This document shows, in pieces, positions 41,603 to 51,461 of a stretch of 64,000 bases of DNA. A program made the position numbers and the translations under genes. The stretch's first letter is position 1, and every line of letters begins with the position of its first letter. Below the pieces are notes generated by a model. The model was not told the DNA's origin, made no database searches, and worked only from the letters and a program-made list of their open reading frames with translations. Origin of the DNA: Pachysolen tannophilus NRRL Y-2460 (Eukaryota > Ascomycota > Pichiomycetes > Alaninales > Pachysolenaceae); NCBI GenBank assembly GCA_001661245.1, contig KV454015.1:502673-566672 (forward strand), given 5' to 3'.

Positions 41603-41788
41603 ATGCGCAAACAAGTAGCAGCATGCTTTAAGAGCGCGCCGCTTAACAATCTCAATACTGATAAGCCCAAAAAAAAAGAATTAAAATTAAATAAAAAATT
41701 AATTAATACTTTTATGGAACAAGATAAACAAAGAAACACAAAATACTCAACTCCTTATCGTATACCTTTGAGGGCCATTTCAAGATGA
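41603..41788 (+). CDS. 61-codon upstream open frame overlapping the next start by ATGA
   Basis: This frame begins at ATG 41603 (MRKQVAACFKSAPLNNLNTD) and its TGA stop (41786-41788) shares two bases with the ATG (41785-41787) of the following gene. The peptide is Lys-rich and basic. Its last part (TKYSTPYRIPLRAISR) would make a natural cytoplasmic tail for the type II membrane protein that follows, so a frameshift or unrecognised splice is possible. Alternatively it is a regulatory uORF allowing re-initiation. Function unknown. Confidence 0.35.
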   Translation: MRKQVAACFKSAPLNNLNTDKPKKKELKLNKKLINTFMEQDKQRNTKYSTPYRIPLRAISR

Positions 41789-43734
41789 TTTATGGGATAA
41801 CTTTGATTTGTCTTACAGGGGTGTTGTTTTTTGGTTACAATTTCTTGCTGGATCAAGGGTTTGTTACTGTTGAACAACAAGTTGGTTCAAAGTTACCAAA
41901 TTTTGCTGAGGAATTAAGAAATCTCAGATGGGGTCCATTAAATTTTATACATACAACAGATACTCATGGGTGGTATGCTGGTCATATGAACCAGAGGTCA
42001 TATTCTGCGGATTGGGGGGATTTTATTAGTTTCACTGAACGTATGCATGAGATTGCTGATTTCTTTGGTGTTGACTTGTTGGTGATTGATTCTGGAGATA
42101 AGCATGATGGTAATGGGCTTAGTGATGCTACAGAAGAACTCAATGGGGTATATTCTTCTAGGATCTTTGCGCAACTGAAATATGATTTGTTAACTCTTGG
42201 GAATCATGAATTGTATGTGGAAGCGGTTAGTACTCATGAATATACCCATGTTGTTCCAATATATGGTGATGCTTATGTTTCTACTAACGTTGAATATAAA
42301 TTGGATAATGGTACTTTTGTTCCATTTGGGAATGGTAAGTATCGAATATTTGAGACTAAGAACCAGAAATTCAAGATTTTAGGGTTGGGGATTTTATTTG
42401 ATTTTACACCATCAAATAATGATAAAGTTCGTATAACTCCCATTAAAAATTTAATCCAACAAGATTGGTTTAAAGAATTGTTGGAAGATAACGTTGATTC
42501 CAACTTGGATCTTATTGTTATTGCTGGTCATGTACCAGTTTCTCGTAGTTGGGAAGAATTGGATGAACTTCACAATTTTTTAAGAAATTATTTCCCCAAT
42601 TTACCAATTCAATATTTTGGAGGACATTCTCATATTAGAGATTTCACAATTTTTGATAATAAACTGTCTGGATTACAAAGTGGGAGGTATTGTGAAACTG
42701 TTGGGTGGCTTTCAATTGAAAGTTTAACAGCGAATGAATTACAATATGATAGAAAATATATTGATTTTAATATTCATTCTTTTATGCATCATTCTAATAC
42801 TACAGAATTTGATTTTTCAACTCCAATTGGAATCGGTGTAACTAAAGAAATTGCCAAGTACGTTACAGAATTAGAACTTAAGGAAAGTTATGGAGTTGTT
42901 CCTAGAAATTTCTTGGTAAATGCTTCACCTTATCCTTCAAAAGGTAATTTACTTAGTTTATTATCAGAAAAAATCTTGATTAGATTAGTACCAAAAGATA
43001 AGAGTTTAGAAACAACTGGTAATTCTAGAATTATAATCATTAACACAGGTTCTATTAGGTATGACTTGTATAAAGGTCCATTTACTAAAAATTCGAAATA
43101 TATTGTTTCACCTTTTCAAAATAAATGGAAATTAATTTCAAGTGTTCCAAGATCAATTGCAATGAAGATTGAACCCGTTTTGAATAATCAAACATACATC
43201 TTACGCAAATGCAACAATAATGATAATGATCACGATCACAAAGTGGAACTGAGTTATTTACAACACAATCTTGATTTTTCTAATCTTTTAAACCCAATTG
43301 ATCAAGCATTTGTTAAAAAGAAAGAGAAAAGACAATTTGAAGAATGTAATTCCAATGAAGAAAAACCAAATTTATTTGATTATTTTACATTCAAGGCTCT
43401 TACTTACGGCTACGTAACAGAAGATGATATGGGATATGATGGTGATGATACCATACATAAATCGTTAAATTATTATCCATCACCAAACGTTATTCAGAGT
43501 TATGAGCCTGGTTCAGACTTGATTACATCCCAAAACGAAATTGAAGAACTTATCGATGTGGTATACTACGACTTCATCGAGCCCTACATCCTCTTTGCAA
43601 TGCGGGAGATTATCGGGAATGAAAAAGATGTTGAAGAATATATCAATAGAATCCAGTACTATAACGATTTGAACAAAGAGTATAACGTTGGTATGTTACT
43701 ACAGGGTTATGTTGAAGAAAACTGGCTGAACTAA
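41785..43734 (+). CDS. YHR202W-type metallophosphoesterase / 5'-nucleotidase
   Basis: The protein has 649 residues from ATG 41785. An N-terminal signal-anchor (IYGITLICLTGVLFFGYNFL) is followed by a calcineurin-like phosphoesterase fold with metal-binding motifs TTDTHGWYAGH, VIDSGDKHDGNG, LTLGNHELY, VIAGHVPVS and FGGHSHIRDF. A C-terminal 5'-nucleotidase-like domain includes IIINTGSIRYDLYKGPFTKN. It matches the layout of S. cerevisiae YHR202W, a vacuole-associated protein of this superfamily. A secreted or vacuolar phosphatase acting on nucleotides is likely. The start may lie further upstream, because a basic 61-codon frame abuts the ATG in another phase. Confidence 0.87.
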   Translation: MIYGITLICLTGVLFFGYNFLLDQGFVTVEQQVGSKLPNFAEELRNLRWGPLNFIHTTDTHGWYAGHMNQRSYSADWGDFISFTERMHEIADFFGVDLLVIDSGDKHDGNGLSDATEELNGVYSSRIFAQLKYDLLTLGNHELYVEAVSTHEYTHVVPIYGDAYVSTNVEYKLDNGTFVPFGNGKYRIFETKNQKFKILGLGILFDFTPSNNDKVRITPIKNLIQQDWFKELLEDNVDSNLDLIVIAGHVPVSRSWEELDELHNFLRNYFPNLPIQYFGGHSHIRDFTIFDNKLSGLQSGRYCETVGWLSIESLTANELQYDRKYIDFNIHSFMHHSNTTEFDFSTPIGIGVTKEIAKYVTELELKESYGVVPRNFLVNASPYPSKGNLLSLLSEKILIRLVPKDKSLETTGNSRIIIINTGSIRYDLYKGPFTKNSKYIVSPFQNKWKLISSVPRSIAMKIEPVLNNQTYILRKCNNNDNDHDHKVELSYLQHNLDFSNLLNPIDQAFVKKKEKRQFEECNSNEEKPNLFDYFTFKALTYGYVTEDDMGYDGDDTIHKSLNYYPSPNVIQSYEPGSDLITSQNEIEELIDVVYYDFIEPYILFAMREIIGNEKDVEEYINRIQYYNDLNKEYNVGMLLQGYVEENWLN

Positions 43735-44193
43735 CATCCCTACACCACACAAAACCACACCACAACATATACTACCCAAGTCTTTGCGGCGGGAGGAGGG
43801 AGACGGGCGGTGATTGGCAGGCAGCAGACACTACTTCCCAACCCCCACTTCTCCCTGACTCACTCCACGACTCCGTGACTGTGTGACTGCGCTTTTATTT
43901 CCGCTTCCGAATCGGGTAAAAACCCTAAAAAAAACCCTGAATCATATTTTTCTGCCAATTTACACGCACTTTTTTTTTCTTTTGCCAAAAATTTTTTGTT
44001 TTTTTTTTTTTTTTTTTTTCACTTAAAATTTTTCAGAGACCAAAGCGTTAACTGTGAACAAAAAAAAAAAAAAGGAAGTAGGTAAAGGTTTTCTATATAA
44101 CTTTTTTTTTTTTTTTATTTAATTTATATATATATTCTTCATATATAATTATATCTTTTTAATTGTTTCAGTTTTAGAGATTTATAGTTGAAC
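43735..44193. other. Intergenic: RPS4 promoter
   Basis: It holds a GC-rich block (43785-43915), two Tbf1-type words (43921-43940), two poly(T) tracts (43999-44019, 44101-44117) and a TATATAA box at 44094-44100, about 100 bp before the ATG. No gene is supported. Confidence 0.7.
43921..43940. promoter_or_regulatory. Tbf1-type sites (AACCCTAA and AACCCTGA)
   Basis: Two telomere-like words lie 254-273 bp upstream of the RPS4 ATG. In C. albicans Tbf1 drives ribosomal protein genes from such sites, replacing Rap1. The first word is exact and the second has one change. Confidence 0.55.
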
Positions 44194-45295
44194 ATGGCAA
44201 GAGGACCGTATGTAAATGATGAAGATTTAAAGATTCAATAGTGGGGGAATGGAAATATTTAAAAGTATAGAAAAAGAAAGAGAACGGATTATTACTATGT
44301 GTGAAATGATATAAGATATCACATAAACCAATGATGAGAGTAATGATGATTGTATAAGGTATTACTATGTGTGGTATCGTATGTGATACTTACTTGTCAT
44401 GATATGGATGGATATGTTGTACAGATATTTTAAATTATTTTCTTGTTCCCCTATATATTGATTGTATTAAATGATTTTTACAAATACTAACTAACTTAAA
44501 AAAAATTTTTTTTATTTATACAGAAAGAAGCATCTCAAGCGTCTCGCAGCTCCATCCCATTGGATGCTTGACAAATTATCTGGAACTTATGCTCCAAGAC
44601 CGTCTGCTGGTCCACACAAGTTGCGTGAATCATTACCTTTGGTTATCTTTTTAAGAAATCGTCTTAAGTATGCTTTAAACGGTCGTGAAGTCAAGGCTAT
44701 CTTGATGCAAAGACATGTTAAAGTTGATGGTAAAGTTAGAACTGATACTACTTTCCCAGCTGGTTTTATGGATGTTATCACTTTGGAAGCAACCAATGAA
44801 AACTTTAGATTGGTTTATGATGTTAAGGGTAGATTTGCCGTTCACAGAATTACTGACGAAGAAGCAACTTATAAATTGGGTAAAGTTAAAAGAGTCCAAT
44901 TAGGTAAAAGAGGTATTCCATATGTTGTTACCCATGATGGTAGAACTATAAGATATCCAGATCCAAACATTAAAGTTAATGACACTGTTAAAATTGACTT
45001 GTCTACTGGTAAAATCACTGATTTTATCAAATTTGATACTGGTAAATTGGTCATGGCTACCGGTGGTCGTAACTTGGGTAGAGTTGGTGTCATCACTCAT
45101 CGTGAAAAACATGAAGGTGGTTTCGATTTAGTTCACATTAAGGATACTTTAGATAACACTTTTGTCACCAGATTATCAAACGTCTTCATCATTGGTGAAC
45201 CAGGTAAACCTTATGTCTCATTACCAAAGGGTAAAGGTATTAAATTAACCATTGCTGAAGAACGTGATAGAAGACGTGCTCAACAAGGTTTATAA
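44194..45295 (+). CDS. RPS4: 40S ribosomal protein eS4 (spliced)
   Basis: Exon 1 (44194-44207) encodes MARGP. The intron (44208-44523, 316 bases) starts GTATGT, has a TACTAAC branch site (44485-44491) and ends ATACAG. Exon 2 (44524-45295) completes 261 residues, the exact length of yeast Rps4. The intron sits after MARG-P(CC), the same place as in S. cerevisiae RPS4A/B. The eS4 signature [20 protein letters not shown], the S4-type segment [21 protein letters not shown] and the KOW part [17 protein letters not shown] are all present. The codon set is strongly biased with no CTG. The intron contains two copies of a 14-base word (44290 and 44360). The protein is a structural part of the small subunit. 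Confidence 0.98.
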
Positions 45296-45584
45296 GAAAT
45301 AAAAGCTTTAAGCAAAGATTAAAATATAATATAATATAACATATATATGAATAGGATTTTTGGTTATCGTTTTCATAACTCTTGTTTGAAACCGTTTTGA
45401 CGTTCTTTTTTTTTTTGTTAGTTTGTGTACCTTTAAAAGTAAAAAAAAAATAAATAAATATATATTTAAAAGAAAAGAAAGAAGACAAAATTAATTAATA
45501 AATTAATTAATTAATAAATTAAACCTGATTTTAATTTTATCTAGAGATAATTGATTAATTAAGAATCTCTATAATCCTTTTGAT

Positions 45585-46610
45585 ATGATAATTGATCTTG
45601 TTTCGTGAGTAAATTAAAATGTTTTAATTTTAATAAAAAAAAAAAAAAAATTGATGTATTAACTAATTTTTTTTTTGAGGAGGTTTTTTTAAAACTTTCA
45701 ATAGATTAGATTTATTACCACTTTATTGATTCCATTACTCTTATCATTGAAAGCAATTCAGCTTTTTTCAAATGTTCATTATAGTACTCCTTCTGGTAAT
45801 ACGAATTATGATTCCGTATTGATTAAATTATTAGTTCCTTGGTTAAGGTATTGGCTTTGTTATGCAGTATTAGAATATCTTGTTAATCTATATTTTTTAA
45901 AACAAGTTATATCTTTGATACCATTTAACAAATTCTTAATAATAGCGATTAAAGTATGGTTTTATTTACCAAATTTCCAAGGATCAAAACTTGTGGTCAA
46001 TGGTATAATGTTATATAAATCCAAATTTATTCATACAAGAGATAATAATGAAACTGTAGAAGTTGATTATGTGGATTTATTTGATTTACAAATGGCCAAT
46101 TTTTCAAATAAATTAGAAAATTATATTATGATACATTTACCAAATAGTATAGAATTAATTGAAATTCATAAATCTCTTTTAAATAATTATCAAGGAAGTT
46201 ATTTAAATTATTTATTAAGTTATTTTGCAGATGATGATATATTAAATACTGAAACTTTTATTACAAATTTAGAAAAATTTATTTTTAAACCTACAAGAAA
46301 TATACTTGATAGGGCAAGAATAAGACAGGGAAATTCAACAACTATAATGGTATCTTCAATATTGGATGATAATACTCCTGAATATTCCAATTTTGATGCT
46401 CCACCTCCATACACAAGTGCTGGTAATAGTGATAGTAGAAATTCCTCTTGTGTACAATTACCAACAGGAGGATTAAGAACTCACTATGGCAGATCCACTT
46501 CAATGCCACAACTTTGTGGGGTATCATCATCTTCTAGTCCTGGATCCTTGTTCAGTAAGAAATGGAAAAGAGGAAACAGAAATAATAATAATAATAATAA
46601 TAATAGATAA
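45585..46610 (+). CDS. TB2/DP1/HVA22 (REEP/Yop1-like) ER membrane protein, spliced
   Basis: Exon 1 (45585-45604) encodes MIIDLV plus two bases. The 105-base intron (45605-45709) starts GTGAGT, has a TATTAAC branch site (45657-45663) and ends GATTAG. Exon 2 (45710-46610) completes 306 residues. The spliced start MIIDLVSFITTLLIPLLLSL provides the first hydrophobic hairpin, and exon 2 alone has no ATG before it. The TB2/DP1 core follows: LKAIQLF, LVPWLRYWLCYAVLEYLVNL, IPFNKFLIIAIKVWFYLPNF, QGSKLVVNGIMLYK. These hairpins bend ER membrane. The long C-terminus (Pro-Pro-Tyr, Ser-rich and poly-Asn) is absent from Yop1 (180 residues), so this is a longer fungal relative rather than YOP1 itself. Confidence 0.82.
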
Positions 46611-46706
46611 TCTTGAAAAATATTTAATAGAATCATTTATACTATTTTTTTCTCTTAACAATAATTTATTTAATTTCGAATATACACAAGAAAGAATTCC
46701 ATTTCT

Positions 46707-47609
46707 TCAAGTTGCCTTGAATGGATACTCAACAACACCATCTTTTCTTTTCCAAATCTTCTTCTTTCTCTTGTTAACAACATGTTCAACAAATACATCA
46801 TCACAATAAGTTTTCTTAAAAATTCTTATAAATTTTGGATCCCATAACTCAGACGCGATACCTAAATCTTTACAACACCTCATCAATGCATTGCTTTTAC
46901 AACCTTCAGTAGCAGTTGGAATTCCCTTTTCACTAAAGAAATCTTGCTCGCCTCTTGCAATACTTACTAACCTACCTTTACAAACTAAAGCATATTCTCT
47001 TGTTACAGTACCACCCATTCCATTTTTCGTCACAAGAGTTTCAGAACGAGGAGCTAACCCCCATCCACCAGCTCCAAATGCACGGTTTAATATTCGACGA
47101 TATTTAATTTCAGGTAAATAAATTAATCCATCTGGTGTGATCTCAACATCATCATTCGTCACCGGTTGAGCCAAGATTTTCTGGATTTCAGGCTCAAATG
47201 AAACCGTACCTAACCCATGAAACGATTCTGACCAATTAACCAGCCTGTTGTGTTGATTATGGTCTCCAAATTCAAGAATTGAAGGTGGTGAATCTTTTAA
47301 TGAGGTTTTAAAAATATCACTAATATTTTTCCCCTCTCCAGAGTTACTTGTCTCTGAAATCTCATCAACAACTCCATTTGTACCAGTACCAGAACTTCCA
47401 GAGCGAGGTGACAGCAACTCTTTCGAACTAGTTGAATTATCTCTTCTCGTGGCTGCTGAAGATGACCCGGTTGAAGATGAAGATGGCCGCCCACTAAACG
47501 CCTCCTGCATAGCACTCCAATCCGAAGCAAAACATCTACCATCTTTCTGATATACAACAGCCAGCATAGATCTCAGCCGAACCTTCAACATAGACCTAAT
47601 CATCACCAT
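46707..47609 (-). CDS. MGM101: Mgm101 mitochondrial DNA recombination and repair protein
   Basis: The protein has 300 residues and starts at the ATG at 47607-47609. The N-terminus is Arg-rich without acids ([20 protein letters not shown]), as expected for a mitochondrial presequence, and a Ser-rich linker follows. The conserved C-terminal domain includes [72 protein letters not shown] and [20 protein letters not shown]. This Rad52-like ring-forming annealing protein is needed to keep mtDNA in nucleoids. It is divergent from PMT4 with a 280-base promoter, and convergent with the TB2/DP1 gene about 96 bp away. Confidence 0.95.
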   Translation of the reverse strand: MVMIRSMLKVRLRSMLAVVYQKDGRCFASDWSAMQEAFSGRPSSSSTGSSSAATRRDNSTSSKELLSPRSGSSGTGTNGVVDEISETSNSGEGKNISDIFKTSLKDSPPSILEFGDHNQHNRLVNWSESFHGLGTVSFEPEIQKILAQPVTNDDVEITPDGLIYLPEIKYRRILNRAFGAGGWGLAPRSETLVTKNGMGGTVTREYALVCKGRLVSIARGEQDFFSEKGIPTATEGCKSNALMRCCKDLGIASELWDPKFIRIFKKTYCDDVFVEHVVNKRKKKIWKRKDGVVEYPFKAT

Positions 47610-47889
47610 ATTTTTCCCTTGCTTTGGACGATCGATTCAATCCAATCCAATTTATTTAATATTTATTTGGTATTAATCCGATTTTTCAATTCTTTTTTTT
47701 TTTTTTTTTTTTTTTCACCTTTTCAGAGAAGTACGTGTTATTTTATTTTATTATTATTATTATTATTTTCTTTTTATTGATATGTTTATTATTTTAATAC
47801 TCCAATTGCAAAATATATATTGAATATTCGGTGATTGTTGGTTATTTATAATCAATTCTGGGGTGTTATTCTATTTTGGATGAGCTAAG

Positions 47890-50166
47890 ATGGTTAGTCT
47901 GGCTAAAAAGAAATCTTCTAGTGCTTCTACTAGTGAAGTTTTAACAAGTAAATCTAAATTGGATGATGATATCTTGGTACCAGTTGAAAAATCCAATTCA
48001 GCAATTGATTTGAGAAAAGAAAGCCAATATAGAGTTGTTTGTGGGATTTTAACTGTTATTGCTTTTTTCACGAGATATTATTCTATTAGTTATCCTAATG
48101 AAGTTGTCTTTGATGAAGTTCATTTTGGAAAATTTGCTGCATATTATATTGAAAGAACTTATTTTTTTGATTTACATCCACCTTTTGCTAAATTGCTTAT
48201 TGCTGCTATTGGATATCTTGTTGGATTCAATGGTAAGTTTAAATTTGATAATATTGGAGATAATTATGTTACCAATAATGTTCCTTATATACCTTTAAGA
48301 TGTTTAAGTGCAGTTTTAGGAACATTGACAGTACCTGTTATGTTTAATACCATGAAAGAATGTGGTTATAGTGTGCAGACTTGTCTGTTTGCTGCTTGTT
48401 TGGTCTTGTTTGATAATGCTCATGTTGCAGAGACAAGGTTGATATTATTGGATCTGACTTTGATTTTGTCTGTTGCATTGTCTTTATTTTGTTATGTTAA
48501 ATTTACAAAACAAAGAAATTCTCCATTTAAATTACAATGGTGGAAATGGCTTATCCTGACTGGTATCTCCTTATCATGTGTTATTTCAACCAAATATGTT
48601 GGTGTATTTACATTTTTCACTATTGGGTTTGCTGTACTTGTAGACTTGTGGGCTTTATTGGATTATAAGAAAGGATTAACTATAAAACAATTTTATAGAC
48701 ATTTTATCTCTAGATTTATTAGTTTACTCGTTTTACCATTTATCATTTATTTAAGTTGGTTCTATGTTCATTTTGCAATCTTAACAAAATCAGGTCCAGG
48801 TGATGCTTTCATGAGTCCTGAATTTCAAGAAACACTTGGTGATTCACCTTTAGCAAGAGAAGCTAAACTGGTTAATTATTACGATATCATTACTATCAAA
48901 CATAAGGATACTCAAGCTTACTTACATTCTCATCACTACCACTATCCATTGCGTTATGAAGATGGTAGGGTCTCTTCTCAAGGACAACAAGTTACAGCTT
49001 TTGAAGGTGAAGATATGTATAACAATTGGGAAATCTTACCTGTTAAAGAATATGATGAAAACGATAAATTGAACCATGCAGTTCGTCAAAGTGATGTCAT
49101 AAGATTGAAGCATGTAGGAACTGGCGGTTATTTACTTACCCATGATGTTGCATCACCTTTGTTTCCAACAAATGAAGAATTTGTAGTTATTAATCCAGAA
49201 TTAGGAGATAATGAAAGATTCAACGATACTTTATTCAAATTGGATCCATTTGACAAGAAGAAAGGTTCTATCTTGAAGACAAAAGCTTCTTTAATTAAAT
49301 TCTTGCATGTTCCAACAATGGTTGCAATGTGGACACATAATGATGAATTATTACCAGATTGGGGGTTCCATCAACAGGAAGTTAATGGTAACAAGAATGT
49401 TCAAAGTTCTGAAAATATATGGTTTATTGAAGAAATTGTTGATTTGAGTGATGAAAGAAAACTGTACGTACCGAAATCAATCAAGACTCTTCCATTCTTG
49501 CTGAAATGGTTAGAATTACAAAAACAAATGTTTGAACAAAACAATAAGTTAACCTCTGATCACCCATTTGCTTCTGAGCCAGGAACATGGCCTTTCTCCT
49601 TAAGTGGTGTTTCCTTTTGGACAAACGATAATGAAAGAAAACAAATTTTCTTTATTGGAAACATAACTGGCTTCTGGATCGAAGTTTCTTTCTTGTGTTG
49701 TTATATCGGTTTGGTCTTGGGTGATCAATTAACAAGACAAAGAAATGTGAAACTTCTTAATGATAAATCAAGGTCTCGTTTATATAATACCTTGGGATTC
49801 TTTTTCATGGGTTGGTGTTTACACTATTTGCCATTTTTCTTAATGAGCAGACAAAAATTCTTACATCATTATCTTCCTGCCCATTTAATTGCAGCGTTAT
49901 TTAGTGGTGGATTATTGGAGTTTATGTTCACTGACAATAGAGCAGATTCATTGAAATCAAAAGAAGAAATTACTGAAAGAAAACAGAAAGGTGGACAAAA
50001 CTCTGTTAATAGCACTTTGTTAACACCATTGATTGTCTTACTTTTATCAGTATTAATATGGAACTTTATATATTTTGCTCCAATCACCTACGGTAACACC
50101 ACTTTGTCAGTACCAGAAGTTCAACTGAGACAATGGCTTGGTATGAAATTACATTTTGCCAAATAA
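47890..50166 (+). CDS. PMT4: Pmt4-type dolichyl-phosphate-mannose protein O-mannosyltransferase
   Basis: The protein has 758 residues from ATG 47890. The first luminal loop has the catalytic-site motif EVVFDEVHFGKFAAYYIERT and YFFDLHPPFAKL, the wording specific to Pmt4. MIR repeats lie in the central loop at about 330-520 (IITIKHKDTQAYLHSH, VIRLKHVGTGGYLLTH, FLHVPTMVAMWTHNDE). Membrane segments flank the loop, including the C-terminal block with HYLPFFLMSRQKFLHHYLPA. Pmt4 works as a homodimer in the ER membrane and mannosylates Ser/Thr-rich, membrane-anchored proteins. CTG codons at residues 166 and 189 fall where S. cerevisiae has Ala, so they may be read as Ser here. Confidence 0.95.
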   Translation: MVSLAKKKSSSASTSEVLTSKSKLDDDILVPVEKSNSAIDLRKESQYRVVCGILTVIAFFTRYYSISYPNEVVFDEVHFGKFAAYYIERTYFFDLHPPFAKLLIAAIGYLVGFNGKFKFDNIGDNYVTNNVPYIPLRCLSAVLGTLTVPVMFNTMKECGYSVQTCLFAACLVLFDNAHVAETRLILLDLTLILSVALSLFCYVKFTKQRNSPFKLQWWKWLILTGISLSCVISTKYVGVFTFFTIGFAVLVDLWALLDYKKGLTIKQFYRHFISRFISLLVLPFIIYLSWFYVHFAILTKSGPGDAFMSPEFQETLGDSPLAREAKLVNYYDIITIKHKDTQAYLHSHHYHYPLRYEDGRVSSQGQQVTAFEGEDMYNNWEILPVKEYDENDKLNHAVRQSDVIRLKHVGTGGYLLTHDVASPLFPTNEEFVVINPELGDNERFNDTLFKLDPFDKKKGSILKTKASLIKFLHVPTMVAMWTHNDELLPDWGFHQQEVNGNKNVQSSENIWFIEEIVDLSDERKLYVPKSIKTLPFLLKWLELQKQMFEQNNKLTSDHPFASEPGTWPFSLSGVSFWTNDNERKQIFFIGNITGFWIEVSFLCCYIGLVLGDQLTRQRNVKLLNDKSRSRLYNTLGFFFMGWCLHYLPFFLMSRQKFLHHYLPAHLIAALFSGGLLEFMFTDNRADSLKSKEEITERKQKGGQNSVNSTLLTPLIVLLLSVLIWNFIYFAPITYGNTTLSVPEVQLRQWLGMKLHFAK

Positions 50167-50480
50167 AACAAGAGAATAAAAGAAGAAATTTTCCTTTAAT
50201 TTTTTTTTTTTTTCTTTTTGCAAGATAAAAGATTTACTTTGTTTCATTTTCATTTAATCCTCTTTATCATCACTATTATTAACTCTTCCTCCTTCATTTT
50301 TTTTTTCCTTTTCTTCGAATTTTTGATTTTTGTACTGTATATCAACGGTATTGACCAGACTATTTGCCTTTTTTCTTTTTTCTTTTTTTTTTTTTATTAT
50401 ATTTGTTCCCATATTAACATATCTCATTAAATAAATACGTATATATATCTATATCTATATCTTGCCGCACAGTTTATTAA
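50167..50480. other. Convergent 3' flanks of PMT4 and the YJR142W-like gene
   Basis: The region is rich in T-tracts (50197-50219, 50371-50395) and short TATATC repeats. No gene or RNA is visible. Confidence 0.65.
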
Positions 50481-51461
50481 TCAAATGCTTGGAAAGGGTA
50501 AACGTCTATGTATTCTATTAACAATCTCTAAGTATTCAAGTTCCATACCGATTGTTAAATAGCCATGTCTGATCAAGAAATCAATAATGACACCAGCACA
50601 ATTATATTTAAATTCTCCATTTGCCAACCTTGTTAAGACTTCATCAATACCCATTAGATAAAACTCTTGAACTTCATTATCAGTCGGTTTGGGAATTTTT
50701 TCAGGTTTCATAACCAAATCAAAAATAAATTCAACTTCAGGTTGGATCAATCCAAATTCATTGTTGTAAACTTCAGGTTCATGTTGATAAATATAAGAAA
50801 TAACTCCATTTTGTTTTATATTTTCCCGGACATATGCTTCATCTAAACCAGCTTCCTCGTAACACTCTTTCACACATGTTTCAAAGACACCATAAGGGTA
50901 TCCCATACCACCAGCAACGGTATTGTCCAACATTCCCGGATATGTTGGTTTCTGATACGATCTTCTAGGTACCCATAATTTCAACTTTCCATCTTCCGAC
51001 AATTCAGGAGGTATATAACCATTAATATGGACACCATAAGTTATAACACCTAATAACATACTAAAAGCTCTCTCAACTAACAAATATGGGGTATGAGAAG
51101 GATTATATACGACATAAAGCTCATTTCTCCAACCTTTCAATATATTGAAAGTATTCATCGATCTCCAAGCCTCTGCAATTTCTTTAAACTTTAAGTTTCT
51201 GGATTCAATTGTATCCAACAGCGGAATTATAGCAACAGTCCTCAGTACTTCATCAACACTCACACAATCAGAATGCTCTTTAAACCTCTCAGCAACTAGC
51301 GGTAACATATAACCAATTAATGTACCATCATGAGCTAAAAATTTATATGTAGATTTCTCAAATAAACCATAACGGTTCACTTCATGAGCATAAGGTAAAA
51401 CATCTATCTTCCTAATCAATTCCACCAACGAGAACTTCTTATTACCTGATTCGGCTTCCAT
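50481..51461 (-). CDS. YJR142W-like Nudix hydrolase with DUF4743 domain
   Basis: The protein has 326 residues from the first in-frame ATG (51459-51461, MEAESGNKKFSLVELIRKID). The N-terminal half is the DUF4743 region (LPLVAERFKEHSDCVSVDEV, WRNELYVVYNPSHTPYLLVE). A Nudix domain follows at about residues 140-300, with the box GGMGYPYGVFETCVKECYEE then AGL (about 178-200). The sequence fits S. cerevisiae YJR142W, often annotated as a thiamine-pyrophosphokinase-related Nudix protein. Related enzymes hydrolyse damaged thiamine diphosphates such as oxo- and oxythiamine forms. The Nudix catalytic residues REXXEE are present as KECYEE, a common variant in this group. It is divergent from TSC1. Confidence 0.85.
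   Translation of the reverse strand: MEAESGNKKFSLVELIRKIDVLPYAHEVNRYGLFEKSTYKFLAHDGTLIGYMLPLVAERFKEHSDCVSVDEVLRTVAIIPLLDTIESRNLKFKEIAEAWRSMNTFNILKGWRNELYVVYNPSHTPYLLVERAFSMLLGVITYGVHINGYIPPELSEDGKLKLWVPRRSYQKPTYPGMLDNTVAGGMGYPYGVFETCVKECYEEAGLDEAYVRENIKQNGVISYIYQHEPEVYNNEFGLIQPEVEFIFDLVMKPEKIPKPTDNEVQEFYLMGIDEVLTRLANGEFKYNCAGVIIDFLIRHGYLTIGMELEYLEIVNRIHRRLPFPSI

Noticed and set aside
44208-44523. C/D-box snoRNA in the RPS4 intron (ATGATGA words present)
   Set aside because: No CTGA D box was found in the intron and no terminal stem joins the C boxes.
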